From Deltaproteobacteria bacterium (GTDB taxonomy: Bacteria; Myxococcota; SpSt-1050; JACRCP01), in contig JACRCP010000188.1 of NCBI GenBank assembly GCA_016218965.1, forward strand, positions 1-44,060: 44,060 bases of DNA. The letters run 5' to 3'. Made by a program: the position numbers and the translations under genes. Below are positions 32,440-40,919 of this stretch, piece by piece (within the stretch, counting starts at the first letter, position 1; the number at the start of each line of letters is the position of its first letter). Under the pieces are notes generated by a model, which did not search any database, was not told where the DNA came from, and was given only the letters and a program-made list of their open reading frames with translations.

Positions 32440-34393
32440 GTGAACGCACGTAGGATGTGGCTGGTGGCGGTTGGTGTGTTCTTGTTCCTGGCCCCCCCCC
32501 CCTGAAGTTCTGGCGGGGGCGGTCGAGGATGAGCTTCAGTCGCTTGACGAAAAGATCCAGAGCGGCCAAGCGACCCCCGCGGACGTGCAAAGATACAACG
32601 ACCTCCTCCAAATGTTGCAAGATCAGGAACGGAAAAAACCGAAAAACGACTTCCTGAAGCCCCGGTTCAGGCTGAATGGCCACGGCCAGTTTCAGCAGGG
32701 CTTCGGCATGACGATGAATACTCCGCCGGCGCAGTCCAACGCCTGCGGTGAGTTCAAGAACATCTACTACAACTGCGCCGATCTCCCGTGGGACGCGACG
32801 GACGGTTGGACGAGGACCGACGAGACGGGCGACATATCGGTGCGACCGTGCGCCCGCGACGATGCGTGTGTGTCGGACGGTGTGCTCGGCGTCGACAGTA
32901 ACGACGGGGTGCTGCTGTGGAGAATCGAGGACGGCCTGCTGACCGCAAGGTTCGCCTCTGCTTCGTTCCGGATGAGGCAGTCGTTAAGCGAGAGAAATCC
33001 GTCGCCCGACACGACGCTTTTCGGCGGCGGGGTCGTCTGGATAGACGACGGGGTGAAAAGCACTGCCGTCGGGTTCGTAGAAGATCTCAACGGCGACAGG
33101 CTCGTGTTGATGCCTATTGAGGGCCATCCCGACCCGGAGACAGGTGAACTGAACATCACCGAAGTGCTGACGGTGTACCACGACTGGAGCGCTTGGCACG
33201 ACTACAGGCTGGTCCGGGACGCGGAGGGGACGGTTGAACTCCTGGCGGACGGTGACCCGACACCGTTGGTGTCTTACCCGTACGATCTTCTCAACATGGG
33301 GTCGCTGGGCGGCCCGGCGGTTCTGTTCGGCAACCTCATCGAGGGCCAGGTCGCGCGTGTTCTTTTGGAATCCGACTACTTCAACTACAGCGTCGGGATG
33401 CCAAACAACGACGGGTGCACGAGCGCCGATGGGAACATGCACGTGCTGTATCTGATCAACGAAAACAAAATCTTCAATCCCGAATACGAAGCGAACGAAC
33501 TGGTGGCGAGAGTTCAACTCGTGCCCGTCGACGGTCTCGGAAGCAACACCCAAAGCCACTCGTTCTACGTGAGGTTCGACAAAACGGTCACGGACGGGTT
33601 CGGGAATGTCGTCAGGACAACGCGCGACCAGGTCCGGGTCGGTCCTGCCGGGGCGGGCAAGAACCCAACCTACGTCTTGGCGGACGCCAAGAGTTTCTGG
33701 GATGGCAGGGATTCGACCGGGGTACTCGTGTCGGATGGCCTGTATGCATACACGGCCATCCTTTCCTTGGTGAGAGTCGACAAAAAGGGGTCGGAAAAAG
33801 CGGTGTCGAGCGTGCCGGTGTTCGGCGCTGGATCGTTGGCTGCGGCCGTCAGTACGCCCCGATTCTACAAGAACCGCGAAGCATCCAAGTTCATGCTCTT
33901 CGGTGACTGGATCGACAACACAAACGTCACCTGGTACTACAGGACCACCGGGTGTTCCACCGGGACCGATGCCATCTTGGACGCGATGTATGACTTCATT
34001 AACGTGGGCACTGGTTTCCGATACACGAAGGTCTCCAGCAGCGCTGCAAACACTGTCTGCACGTACCAGGTGCTGCCCGGGAAACCGAATGTCGTTTCGT
34101 ATTTCGTCTGCGAGACAGTCACGCAGGTGGCCATCACACCGACGGTCGCCAACGCGGTCATGGGGGTCGTAAGGGCGAAAAGCGCCACCACCGCTGGTAC
34201 CTGCAAAGTGGAAAGGCGAAAGGGCGAGACGGGTTCCTGGATTCTCCGTACTCACTTCTGGCAGCGTCGGTGGGCATCGAATAGATTGGGGTTGGGACGC
34301 CGGGGACGCGTTTCAGACTGCGGTCCTGAGTGCCGGAAGCGACACCCTGTTGCTGCTTTCCGACACACAGGCCGGCGAGTTCAAGATGCTTGA
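32440..34393 (+). CDS. N-terminal part of a frameshifted secreted metalloprotease
   Basis: GTG at 32440 has an excellent ribosome site (GGGAGG, 7-base spacing) and begins a signal peptide (MNARRMWLVAVGVFLFLAPPP). The C11 tract at 32492-32502 puts a stop right after it. With ten C the frame would continue as EVLAGAVEDELQSLDEK and into the long open frame to 34393. Behind a helical stretch come a lectin-like beta region (GVLLWRIEDGLLTARF) and a FlgD-like Ig motif (WDGRDSTGVLVSDGLYAYTA). From about 34230 the frame decays and the protein resumes in the next piece. Both pieces form one gene of about 1330 codons. As written, 32440 and 34393 are in different frames. Confidence 0.7.
32492..32502 (+). 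repeat. C11 homopolymer in the signal-peptide coding region
   Basis: Eleven consecutive C. Ten would restore the reading frame from the signal peptide into the mature protein. Tracts of this kind slip during replication and also cause sequencing errors. Confidence 0.9.
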
Positions 34394-36440
34394 CGACTCG
34401 AATGGCTACCCCGCCTACAACGACAATGGCGGCGTGGGGGTAGGTTCGCTCGCCAAGGTGGCAAGCGCCAAGTCCTCCGCAATCGTATTTGTGGGCCAGA
34501 AACCGTACGGCTCAATCACCATGCCGCTCGACAACACCGCGAAGTTCAATGTTTTCAGAAACGACTTCGCCAATGACAGCGATGGCGACGGCTTGGGCAA
34601 CGATCTGGAAGACGGTGTGAACGGACTTGGAACCTGCAAGACGAACGTCGGGTGGAACAGAAACGGCACCATCGACTGCACGAAGTCGTTTTCCGGTGGC
34701 AAGGACACCGACGGCGACGGCCTCAAGGACGACTGGGAGGTGTTCGGGAAACGATATGACGACACCCTAGTGATCAACCCGCCACCGACGGTTCCTTTCC
34801 CAAGTCTTGTGTACGCCCTCCATCTGCCGGCGATGGGCGTCAACCCGCTGGTCAAGGACATATTGGTCCAAGTTGACTGGTCGAAAGATGCCGCCAACGT
34901 CGATCCGTTCGGTACAAGGACGCAGCGGTTGATACTCTCTGGCGCATTGGCAAGAATCGGGGCAGCATTCGATCGTGCCTATAGTGCCCAGAGCAGACAG
35001 AAAGAACGGATGAATATCATTTTTGACTACGGCCAGACCGCCTTCCAATTCAAGAAGGGTGGCAATGTCGTGGAGTATCAGCCGGACTGGTGCACACAAA
35101 GGGAGATCCCTGAGCCTTGTTGCAATCAGGACGCCAACCGAAGATGTACCAAGGTATGGTCCACATGCGTTGCCGCGAATTGTCCTCCGGGGACTCCGGG
35201 CGTCTGTTGTCCGGCGGGAGTCACGGGCAACTGCATCAATCTTTTCAGAACGGGATACAGTCCTGGCGTGCGGTACTGTGTGGAAACGGCAGTCCCGGTA
35301 CCTGGTGTCTTGGACAAGACTGTGAACTGCACGGCGGGGTCCTGTGAGTTGTATGATGCAGTCCAGCCGCAGAACAACGTCGTTCCCAACTACGATCCGC
35401 ATCATCCGTACAATGAGAACGAGTTGATGACAGGGGGTTCTACCGAGCGATATCTACTCTCGCCAGAGAGAAGACACATTTTCAGAGAAGTGTTCGTCAC
35501 GAACCTGAATTCGGGGTATGCCTCCGGCGGCAACAGAATCCCAGCGGACACGGCAAACCCGGGGACCGACCTTTATTTCCCGACCGGATTCGTTGCGGTC
35601 CCGACGGGGGTTGCATACGACCCGGGGCCGCTTGCGGCATACACCATGCACGAGCTTGGGCACACGCTTTCGTTGGATCATGGGGGAGACGACCGCATCT
35701 TCTACAAACCCAACTACGTCAGCGTGATGAACTACAGTTTCTGCAACAGGCCCGTCAATAGACATGGATGGGTGGACTATTCATCCGGCCAGCGACCGAG
35801 CATCAGGATGGCGCAGAGCATTGTCTGTGCGGTCGGTGCAGCCAACTGCACCCAGCTGAATTGTTTGAACTGGAACCCCACCAACTGGTGGGACGCCGCA
35901 GTGGGATGCGTGGTGCCCGGACTCAACGAGGTCATTGGGATAGGAAACCTCTATCAGTACTATGGAGAAAGTGCTTCCCAGCAAGAGCTCGTCGACGATG
36001 CCACGTACGTCGTGGGTGAAGTGTCTACCTGTTTCCCAACAGGGTTGGTGTACCTGTTGCCTGGTTTCGTGCAGCCTGTCCCCAATCACGTGAATTGGGA
36101 CGGCGACAACGTCTTGGATCTGGGCCTCGTGTTCGCCGATTTGTGGCAACCAAACAATTTCTTCTGCACCCGAGTTAGACCAGGTCTTACGGACCTTGTC
36201 AATGACCATGACGACTGGGATGTCGTGAACAACAAGGCATTGCCCAAAAACACTGGAATGCACGCGTTCATGAACAACGGGCTCTGGCCTTGCGATGCTT
36301 TCACCCAATGCGTTCTGGGCACATGTGTCCAAGGCAAGTGCTGGCTTCCCGTCGGTCCACCACCACCGCCACCGGGGGACTATCCATACCCGATCCCTGC
36401 TGAACCGATCGAAAACGTGGAGTGCCTCGGTGCTAACTAG
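34350..36440 (+). CDS. C-terminal part of the secreted zinc metalloprotease (metzincin-type)
   Basis: The open frame extends upstream without a start to about 34203, so this is not an independent gene but the continuation of the previous piece. It contains two thrombospondin type-3-like calcium motifs (DSDGDGLGNDLEDG and DTDGDGLKDDWE), a Cys-rich segment (CCNQDANRRC...CCPAGVTGNC), then the zinc site HELGHTLSLDHGG with a Met-turn-like SVMNY about 20 residues later, as in metzincins. A Pro-rich tail follows. It should be secreted and calcium-stabilised. Its stop overlaps the next start. G+C is lower than in the flanks (28 of 60 bases in two lines counted, 34981 and 35401). Confidence 0.8.
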   Translation: MLLSDTQAGEFKMLDDSNGYPAYNDNGGVGVGSLAKVASAKSSAIVFVGQKPYGSITMPLDNTAKFNVFRNDFANDSDGDGLGNDLEDGVNGLGTCKTNVGWNRNGTIDCTKSFSGGKDTDGDGLKDDWEVFGKRYDDTLVINPPPTVPFPSLVYALHLPAMGVNPLVKDILVQVDWSKDAANVDPFGTRTQRLILSGALARIGAAFDRAYSAQSRQKERMNIIFDYGQTAFQFKKGGNVVEYQPDWCTQREIPEPCCNQDANRRCTKVWSTCVAANCPPGTPGVCCPAGVTGNCINLFRTGYSPGVRYCVETAVPVPGVLDKTVNCTAGSCELYDAVQPQNNVVPNYDPHHPYNENELMTGGSTERYLLSPERRHIFREVFVTNLNSGYASGGNRIPADTANPGTDLYFPTGFVAVPTGVAYDPGPLAAYTMHELGHTLSLDHGGDDRIFYKPNYVSVMNYSFCNRPVNRHGWVDYSSGQRPSIRMAQSIVCAVGAANCTQLNCLNWNPTNWWDAAVGCVVPGLNEVIGIGNLYQYYGESASQQELVDDATYVVGEVSTCFPTGLVYLLPGFVQPVPNHVNWDGDNVLDLGLVFADLWQPNNFFCTRVRPGLTDLVNDHDDWDVVNNKALPKNTGMHAFMNNGLWPCDAFTQCVLGTCVQGKCWLPVGPPPPPPGDYPYPIPAEPIENVECLGAN

Positions 36441-38082
36441 ATCGGCCAAGACTGTTTTGGGCTTCCTGGCGGTTGGCGTGCTGTCCGCGTTGGCGGCCGC
36501 GTGTACGGACCGCGTGGTTCAATCGTTTGGCGCCGTGGATTCCTCCACCGACTCAGAATTTGCCGGCGCGGCGGATTCAGGACCGAACGGACCAATTGAC
36601 GCCGCGTCGAATGGAGAATGGACCGGCGAAGCCGACGCCGGTTTCGACACCGGCGGCGGACCGGACGCTGTCTGCCCGGCCCACGGAGAAGATCTGGAAT
36701 CCTACCGTGGCTACGACTGCGACGCCAAGGAGGTCTTTGGCTGCGGGCCTCCCGATTTTGGACCATGCGACTGTCCATGGACATCGTGCCAGTTCAAACT
36801 GGATATCTGTGGACGACAGGAAACGTGGGGATGCGGATGTTATTCAAAGAAAGATTTCCCCGGACCTTGGGGCACGGAGTACGCCAGCGCCTGGAGATGC
36901 GGCCGCAGCAGCGCATACTACGAGTGGTGTGATACCAGTTGTCCGTACGGGCTCGAGAAATTCGGGCCTGTGCAGGGAGTCGTTTCGTTTCCTAGGTCCG
37001 GTGCGTTTCTTTTCGTTACGCAGCCGGGCGAACTGTTCTTGTATGGTGCCATCTTCGGCGATCGGGCATGGCACTACCAGTTGCCCTCGGAAACGCGAAC
37101 CTCTGCGACGTTCCAGAAACATGAAGTCGAAGTTGCCTACCTTGGAGCAATGGACGGCTACCTGTATGCGGTGGCGCGGCCGAAACGACCCAACGGGCTG
37201 GGACTCTGGATGAACGACAATGGACTGCTTCAGTGGAAATTCCAGACCGGCGGAGCCATCGAATCTTCCGCGGCGATCGCGTCGGATGGCACAATCTACT
37301 TCGGATCCGCCGACGGTAACATCTACGCCTTGGGCGCAGACGGCTCTCGCAAATGGTCGTACCCGACGGGAGGGGCCGTGAACTCGTCGCCAGCGATCGG
37401 CGCCGACGGGACGGTATACGTGGGCTCGAACGACAAAAAGCTTTACGCGATCGCCCCGGACGGTTCGTTGAAATGGGTCGTCGAAACCGGGGGTGCGGTC
37501 CACTCGTCGCCGGCCATCGATTCGGATGGGACGATTTGTTTCGGGTCGGCAGACCGAAAAGTGTACTCGGTGTCCGCCGAAGGGACAGTGATGTGGACAT
37601 TCGAAACGGAAGGCGAGGTGCTTTCTTCTCCGGCCATCGACATTGACGGCATCGTGTACATCGGGTCGAACGATGCGAAGTTGTACGCGCTTGCGAAAGA
37701 CGGCACGCTCAAGTGGTCGTACCAAGCCGCCCCCGAGCCGTTCACCCTGCCGGATTTCTACACTGCACCGGCCATATCCGACCGGGGGTATATCTTCGTC
37801 GGACGACGCGACGGGTACCTGCTCAGGTTCGTCAGGGGCGGCGCGGGAATCGGCGGAGAGAAGATTTGCAGCGAGATAACCGGCCACCCGTCAATAAGTT
37901 CGTGGGAGGCCCGCCACAATAGTGGTGATGGCAGCTTCGTGATCGGGTGCAACGAAGGCATCTACGGTTACGGGCGGGGCGGAGCGCTTGAGTGGGAAGA
38001 ATACGGTGTTCTGTCCAAGTCCGCCCCATGGCCGAAGTTCAGGCATGATGACTGGAATACGGGAAATATCTCGACGAAGTGA
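36430..38082 (+). CDS. PQQ-like beta-propeller lipoprotein with Cys-rich N-terminus
   Basis: 550 aa. The start is a GTG at 36430 overlapping the metalloprotease stop, with GGAG 7 bases upstream. Its signal peptide ends at SALAAAC (lipid Cys25). A linker and a Cys-rich domain (YDCDAKEVFGCG...CDCPWTSC...CGCYSKKDF) precede a propeller of at least four 39-residue blades of the form SSPAI-x2-DG-x-[IV]-Y-x-GS-x-D-x3-YA...DG-x2-KW. PQQ-like propellers mediate protein contacts (as in BamB) or cofactor binding; no cofactor ligand is evident. The 10-base overlap argues that it works with the metalloprotease, for instance as a surface partner or inhibitor, which is inference. Confidence 0.8.
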   Translation: MLTRSAKTVLGFLAVGVLSALAAACTDRVVQSFGAVDSSTDSEFAGAADSGPNGPIDAASNGEWTGEADAGFDTGGGPDAVCPAHGEDLESYRGYDCDAKEVFGCGPPDFGPCDCPWTSCQFKLDICGRQETWGCGCYSKKDFPGPWGTEYASAWRCGRSSAYYEWCDTSCPYGLEKFGPVQGVVSFPRSGAFLFVTQPGELFLYGAIFGDRAWHYQLPSETRTSATFQKHEVEVAYLGAMDGYLYAVARPKRPNGLGLWMNDNGLLQWKFQTGGAIESSAAIASDGTIYFGSADGNIYALGADGSRKWSYPTGGAVNSSPAIGADGTVYVGSNDKKLYAIAPDGSLKWVVETGGAVHSSPAIDSDGTICFGSADRKVYSVSAEGTVMWTFETEGEVLSSPAIDIDGIVYIGSNDAKLYALAKDGTLKWSYQAAPEPFTLPDFYTAPAISDRGYIFVGRRDGYLLRFVRGGAGIGGEKICSEITGHPSISSWEARHNSGDGSFVIGCNEGIYGYGRGGALEWEEYGVLSKSAPWPKFRHDDWNTGNISTK

Positions 38083-38197
38083 ACTGGAAACCGCCGAAAA
38101 GCCGAGCGCGGTGTTTGATGTTCTGCCGCCGCCGTTGGAGCCGAAGGAACGCTCGTGCCTCGGGCAGCATGTTCCGTTTGGGATGGGCCGCGGTGCG

Positions 38198-38698
38198 TTA
38201 CCGCTTGTGGCCCTCGTCGGTCTTGATGACGTAGTCGGCGTCTCCCAGATCGGAAAGGAGTTCCTTGACGGTCTTTTTGAGCACGGGATGGACGGCGCCG
38301 GGGGCGATCTCGCAAAGCGGCTCAAGGACGAACCTGCGCAGGTGCGTTTCGGGGTGGGGGAGCTTCAGCTCCGGCAGGTCGGCCACGAGGTCCTCGTAAA
38401 ATACGACGTCCATGTCGGCCTCCCGCGGGCCCCATCTCCCACGGTCGACCCTGCCCAGCCGCCCCTCGATCATCTTGCAGAGCGCCAGAAGCTCCATCGG
38501 ATCGAGCTCGGTTTCGATGGCGACCGCAATGTTGACGAACATCGGCTGGTCGGCCATCCCGACAGGCCTCGTTTCGTAGTCCGAAGACGCCCGCAGTATC
38601 CGCACGTCGGGCGACTCGTCGAGCATCCGGAGCATCTCGGAGATCATCCGCTGGCGGTTGCCGATGTTGGACCCGAGCGAAAGGTACACCCTGCTCAT
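38198..38698 (-). CDS. folK: 2-amino-4-hydroxy-6-hydroxymethyldihydropteridine pyrophosphokinase
   Basis: 166 aa. HPPK transfers pyrophosphate from ATP to hydroxymethyl-dihydropterin in folate synthesis. Signatures are YLSLGSNIGNR at the N-terminus, SSDYETRPVG, and RWGPREADMDVVFYED, which carries the Mg-binding Asp95 and Asp97. PHPETHLRRFVLEPLCEIAPG is the conserved C-terminal block. It starts 1 base after the stop of a second HPPK-like gene with which it shares a common ancestor. Confidence 0.93.
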   Translation of the reverse strand: MSRVYLSLGSNIGNRQRMISEMLRMLDESPDVRILRASSDYETRPVGMADQPMFVNIAVAIETELDPMELLALCKMIEGRLGRVDRGRWGPREADMDVVFYEDLVADLPELKLPHPETHLRRFVLEPLCEIAPGAVHPVLKKTVKELLSDLGDADYVIKTDEGHKR

Positions 38699-38699
38699 G

Positions 38700-39164
38700 T
38701 CACTGCCTCAGCAGTTCCCACAGGAGTTCGGCCACGGTCCTCCCGAACACGGGATGCACGGCGTCCGGCGCGATCTCCGAGAGCGGATCGAGCATGTAGC
38801 GCCGCATGTGCGCTTCCGGGTGCGGGATATTGAGATCCGGGGAATCCAGCACGCGGTCCCCGAACAGGAGCACTACAATCTCGGCCTCCCTCGGCCCCCA
38901 TTGGCCCCGGTACACCCGTCCGAGCCTCTCCTCAATGGATTTGCAGAGGGCGGCGAGATCCTCCGCCTCAAGGCTGGTCTCCACGGCGAGGGCCGTATTG
39001 AGGTACTTCGGCTGGTCGGCCATGCCCTCGCGTCCGGCCTCGTGGTTGGATGAAACCCGAAGGACGGTCACGCCGGCGGATTCGTTGAGCGCCCGAATCA
39101 TTCCGGAGATGGCCGCCTGCCGGTTCCCGACGTTCGACCCAAGGAGCAGATGAGCCCGGCTCAT
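38700..39164 (-). CDS. HPPK (FolK) paralogue lacking the metal-binding aspartates
   Basis: 154 aa, aligned over its whole length with the FolK encoded next to it (LLLGSNVGNR, GMADQPKYLN, LGRVYRGQWGPREA, IPHPEAHMRRYMLDPLSEIAP). The Mg-binding pair is lost: Asp95 is Glu and Asp97 is Val (PREAEIVVLLFGD), and the SSDYETRPVG block has become SSNHEAGREG. It therefore probably does not catalyse pyrophosphoryl transfer. AGGAGGA before the ATG at 39164 and an intact frame argue against a dead pseudogene. Confidence 0.8.
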   Translation of the reverse strand: MSRAHLLLGSNVGNRQAAISGMIRALNESAGVTVLRVSSNHEAGREGMADQPKYLNTALAVETSLEAEDLAALCKSIEERLGRVYRGQWGPREAEIVVLLFGDRVLDSPDLNIPHPEAHMRRYMLDPLSEIAPDAVHPVFGRTVAELLWELLRQ

Positions 39165-39253
39165 CCCTCGTCCTCCTGCGGCGCCGCGCCGGACCGGAAT
39201 GGTGCGTGCGCGGCTTCCGGCGGCGATTGTATCTCCCCCGTCGCCCAACGCAA

Positions 39254-39284
39254 GCCCGAAACGGCCCGAAACGGCCCGAAAACG
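39254..39284. repeat. Three tandem GCCCGAAACG units
   Basis: Two exact 10-base units and a third with one extra A, in the 255-base gap between the folK paralogue and the SDR gene. The period differs from the heptamer arrays. Confidence 0.8.
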
Positions 39285-39336
39285 TGAAAAGCCTCGTGGG
39301 TGGGCCGTTGCGAAAAACGCGAGGTTTGGTTTTGTG

Positions 39337-39366
39337 TTGACCGCGCGGCGGGGACGATCATATGAT
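39337..39366 (+). promoter_or_regulatory. Strong sigma-70 promoter of the SDR gene
   Basis: TTGACC at 39337-39342, 18-base spacer, TATGAT at 39361-39366: 10 of 12 consensus bases. It lies 54 bases before the SDR start. Confidence 0.75.
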
Positions 39367-39378
39367 GCGACGCATCAT
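39362..39378. promoter_or_regulatory. Palindromic operator overlapping the -10 element
   Basis: ATGATGCGACGCATCAT: perfect 8-base arms around one central base. It covers the -10 hexamer and the likely start point, the classic position for repression by a dimeric regulator such as a TetR-family protein. The regulator is not encoded next to it. Confidence 0.7.
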
Positions 39379-39419
39379 TTTGCAGCGGACCGCAAACCTG
39401 TATCTCGGGAGGTGGAGCC

Positions 39420-40289
39420 ATGGCGGGAACGTTTGACGGGAAGGTAGTCGTCGTCACCGGCGCCGGCGGAGGGATCGGCAAGGAATACGCGCTGTACTTC
39501 GCGAAGGAGGGGGCCAAGGTCGTCGTGAACGACCTCGGTTCGGACAGGCACGGCGGCGGGAAAGGCGCCGAGCTGGCGGGTGCCGTGGTCGGGGAGATCA
39601 AGGCCGCCGGGGGCGACGCCGTGGCCAACTTCGACTCGGTCGCCACGCGCGAAGGCGCCGAAGGGATCATGTGGAGCGCGCTCTCCAAGTACGGCAGGAT
39701 CGACGTGCTCATCAACAACGCCGGGATACTGCGCGACCGGACTCTGGTCAATATGAGCGATCACGACTGGGACCTCATCATGGACGTGCACCTCAAGGGC
39801 ACGTACCTGTGCACGCAGGCAGCGGCGCGGATCTTCAAGGTCCAAAAGAGCGGCGGGCGGATTATCAATACGACCTCGCTCGCGGGCCTTCTGGGCAACT
39901 TCGGGCAGTGCAACTACGCCGCGGCCAAGGCGGGCATCTACGGGTTCACCCGAGTCGCCTCCATCGAGCTCGTCAAGATGGGCGTGACGGTCAACGCGAT
40001 AGCCCCGGTCGCCCTCACGAGGCTTACCGAGGACATCCCGCTCCTCCAGGGGGTGTCGCGTGACGAGATGGGACCGCAGCTCATCGTCCCCGTGGCGGCT
40101 TTTTTGGCTTCGGACCTTGCGGCCGACATCACCGGCCAGATCGTCGGGGTGCAGGGCGGGCGCATCTTCATCTACAAAATGGCTCAGTCGGGCGGCGTGA
40201 CCAGGGAGCCCGCAAAAGGCGCCTGGAAGATTGCCGAGATCAAGGAGAAGTGGGACGAGATCTGCAAGGATCCTGAGCCGGCGTTTTGA
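39420..40289 (+). CDS. SDR dehydrogenase, 3-hydroxyacyl-CoA dehydrogenase (MFE-2-like)
   Basis: 289 aa. Cofactor motif TGAGGGIG, NNAG at 99-102, catalytic Ser153 and YAAAK (Tyr166, Lys170). The NNAGILRD and MSDHDWDLIMDVHLKGT stretches match the (3R)-hydroxyacyl-CoA dehydrogenase part of the peroxisomal multifunctional enzyme type 2, so a role in fatty-acyl or related CoA oxidation is likely. The stand-alone 289-residue form lacks the hydratase and SCP2 domains. GGGAGG lies 9 bases before the ATG. The operator upstream suggests induction by its substrate pathway. Confidence 0.88.
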   Translation: MAGTFDGKVVVVTGAGGGIGKEYALYFAKEGAKVVVNDLGSDRHGGGKGAELAGAVVGEIKAAGGDAVANFDSVATREGAEGIMWSALSKYGRIDVLINNAGILRDRTLVNMSDHDWDLIMDVHLKGTYLCTQAAARIFKVQKSGGRIINTTSLAGLLGNFGQCNYAAAKAGIYGFTRVASIELVKMGVTVNAIAPVALTRLTEDIPLLQGVSRDEMGPQLIVPVAAFLASDLAADITGQIVGVQGGRIFIYKMAQSGGVTREPAKGAWKIAEIKEKWDEICKDPEPAF

Positions 40290-40320
40290 TCGAAACGGGA
40301 AGCCGATAGCGAGCAGCTGT

Positions 40321-40348
40321 CCGCTGCCTGCTACCCGCCTACCGCCTT
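40321..40348. repeat. Heptamer array (CCGCCTA-type)
   Basis: Four 7-base units: CCGCTGC, CTGCTAC, CCGCCTA, CCGCCTT, between the convergent SDR and small-protein genes. Confidence 0.65.
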
Positions 40349-40352
40349 CGTT

Positions 40353-40532
40353 TCAGTACTCGATCTCGGAAGTCTTGTCTTTCCGTTCCCCGGCGCCGGG
40401 GTCTTCCTCGCTCGGTAGGACCTTGCCGCAGTCTTCGTCGACAAACACCGGTATCTGAAGCCTGGGCCGGCGGTCTTCGCGTCTTCGGTCTTCTTCCTCG
40501 CGAATCTTCTCTATGATGAATGCGTCGAGCAT
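40353..40532 (-). CDS. Small charged protein of unknown function
   Basis: 59 aa from the ATG at 40532, chosen because GGGAGG is 6 bases upstream. It begins MLDAFIIEKIREEEDRRRED, a strongly charged helix, then a short PRLQIPVFV strand and an acidic tail. I recall similar small proteins starting MLDAFII in Myxococcota, without known function. An upstream ATG at 40553 would add seven residues. Confidence 0.6.
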   Translation of the reverse strand: MLDAFIIEKIREEEDRRREDRRPRLQIPVFVDEDCGKVLPSEEDPGAGERKDKTSEIEY

Positions 40533-40694
40533 GACGGCCTCCCGTCTCCCCATGGCCCTTCCGCCGGGGAACAATGCACAACTCATTCCACAAAACCGGA
40601 CGGTTGTAAACTTTTTTACATCGCCTTGAAACCACGGGGTTTTCCCGAAACGGCCGCGCTACGGAGTTGACCTTACTAACTTCGTCCGGCCCGG

Positions 40695-40723
40695 AAAAAA
40701 TGTCATACTAGACAACATTTTTT
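40695..40723. promoter_or_regulatory. AT-rich inverted repeat
   Basis: AAAAAATGT at 40695-40703 and ACATTTTTT at 40715-40723, 11-base loop. The T-tract on either strand would allow bidirectional termination, and an operator is equally possible. Confidence 0.4.
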
Positions 40724-40739
40724 GCGAAATCCGAGGCGG

Positions 40740-40755
40740 CGTGACGGCCGTCACG
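40740..40755. promoter_or_regulatory. Perfect 16-base palindrome
   Basis: CGTGACGGCCGTCACG. A possible dimer-binding site between the small-protein gene and the SRPBCC gene, not placed at a recognisable promoter. Confidence 0.3.
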
Positions 40756-40762
40756 GCGTCGC

Positions 40763-40903
40763 CACGAAACCGCACGAAAGGCACGAAAGACGGCAATCGG
40801 GACTGAGGACCACAGGCGGCCACGAAAGAACACGAAAGGCACAAAAAGCGTCCGCGGGGATCAGAGGCACGAAACCGTTTCGCGGATTTCGTGTCTTTTC
40901 GTG
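40763..40903. repeat. CACGAAA repeat block
   Basis: CACGAAA occurs at 40763, 40773, 40782, 40821, 40831 and 40868, and its complement TTTCGTG at 40887 and 40897. The first copies are spaced 9-10 bases. The inverted copies at the right end allow a folded structure. Similar CACGAAAG words are a familiar intergenic element in various G+C-rich bacterial genomes. Confidence 0.7.
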
Positions 40904-40919
40904 GTTGAACTGCGCCGGT

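Larger units (their letters stand above)
40533..40919. other. 387-base non-coding interval with several symmetric and repeated elements
   Basis: No credible gene on either strand. From left to right it holds an AT-rich stretch, an AT-rich inverted repeat (40695-40723), a perfect GC palindrome (40740-40755) and a block of dispersed CACGAAA words (40763-40903). It is the longest gene-free part of the window. Confidence 0.6.

Noticed and set aside
39161..39751. 196-codon minus-strand frame across the SDR promoter
   Set aside because: It covers a consensus promoter and the start of a clear SDR gene; low-complexity Pro/Ser/Thr composition.
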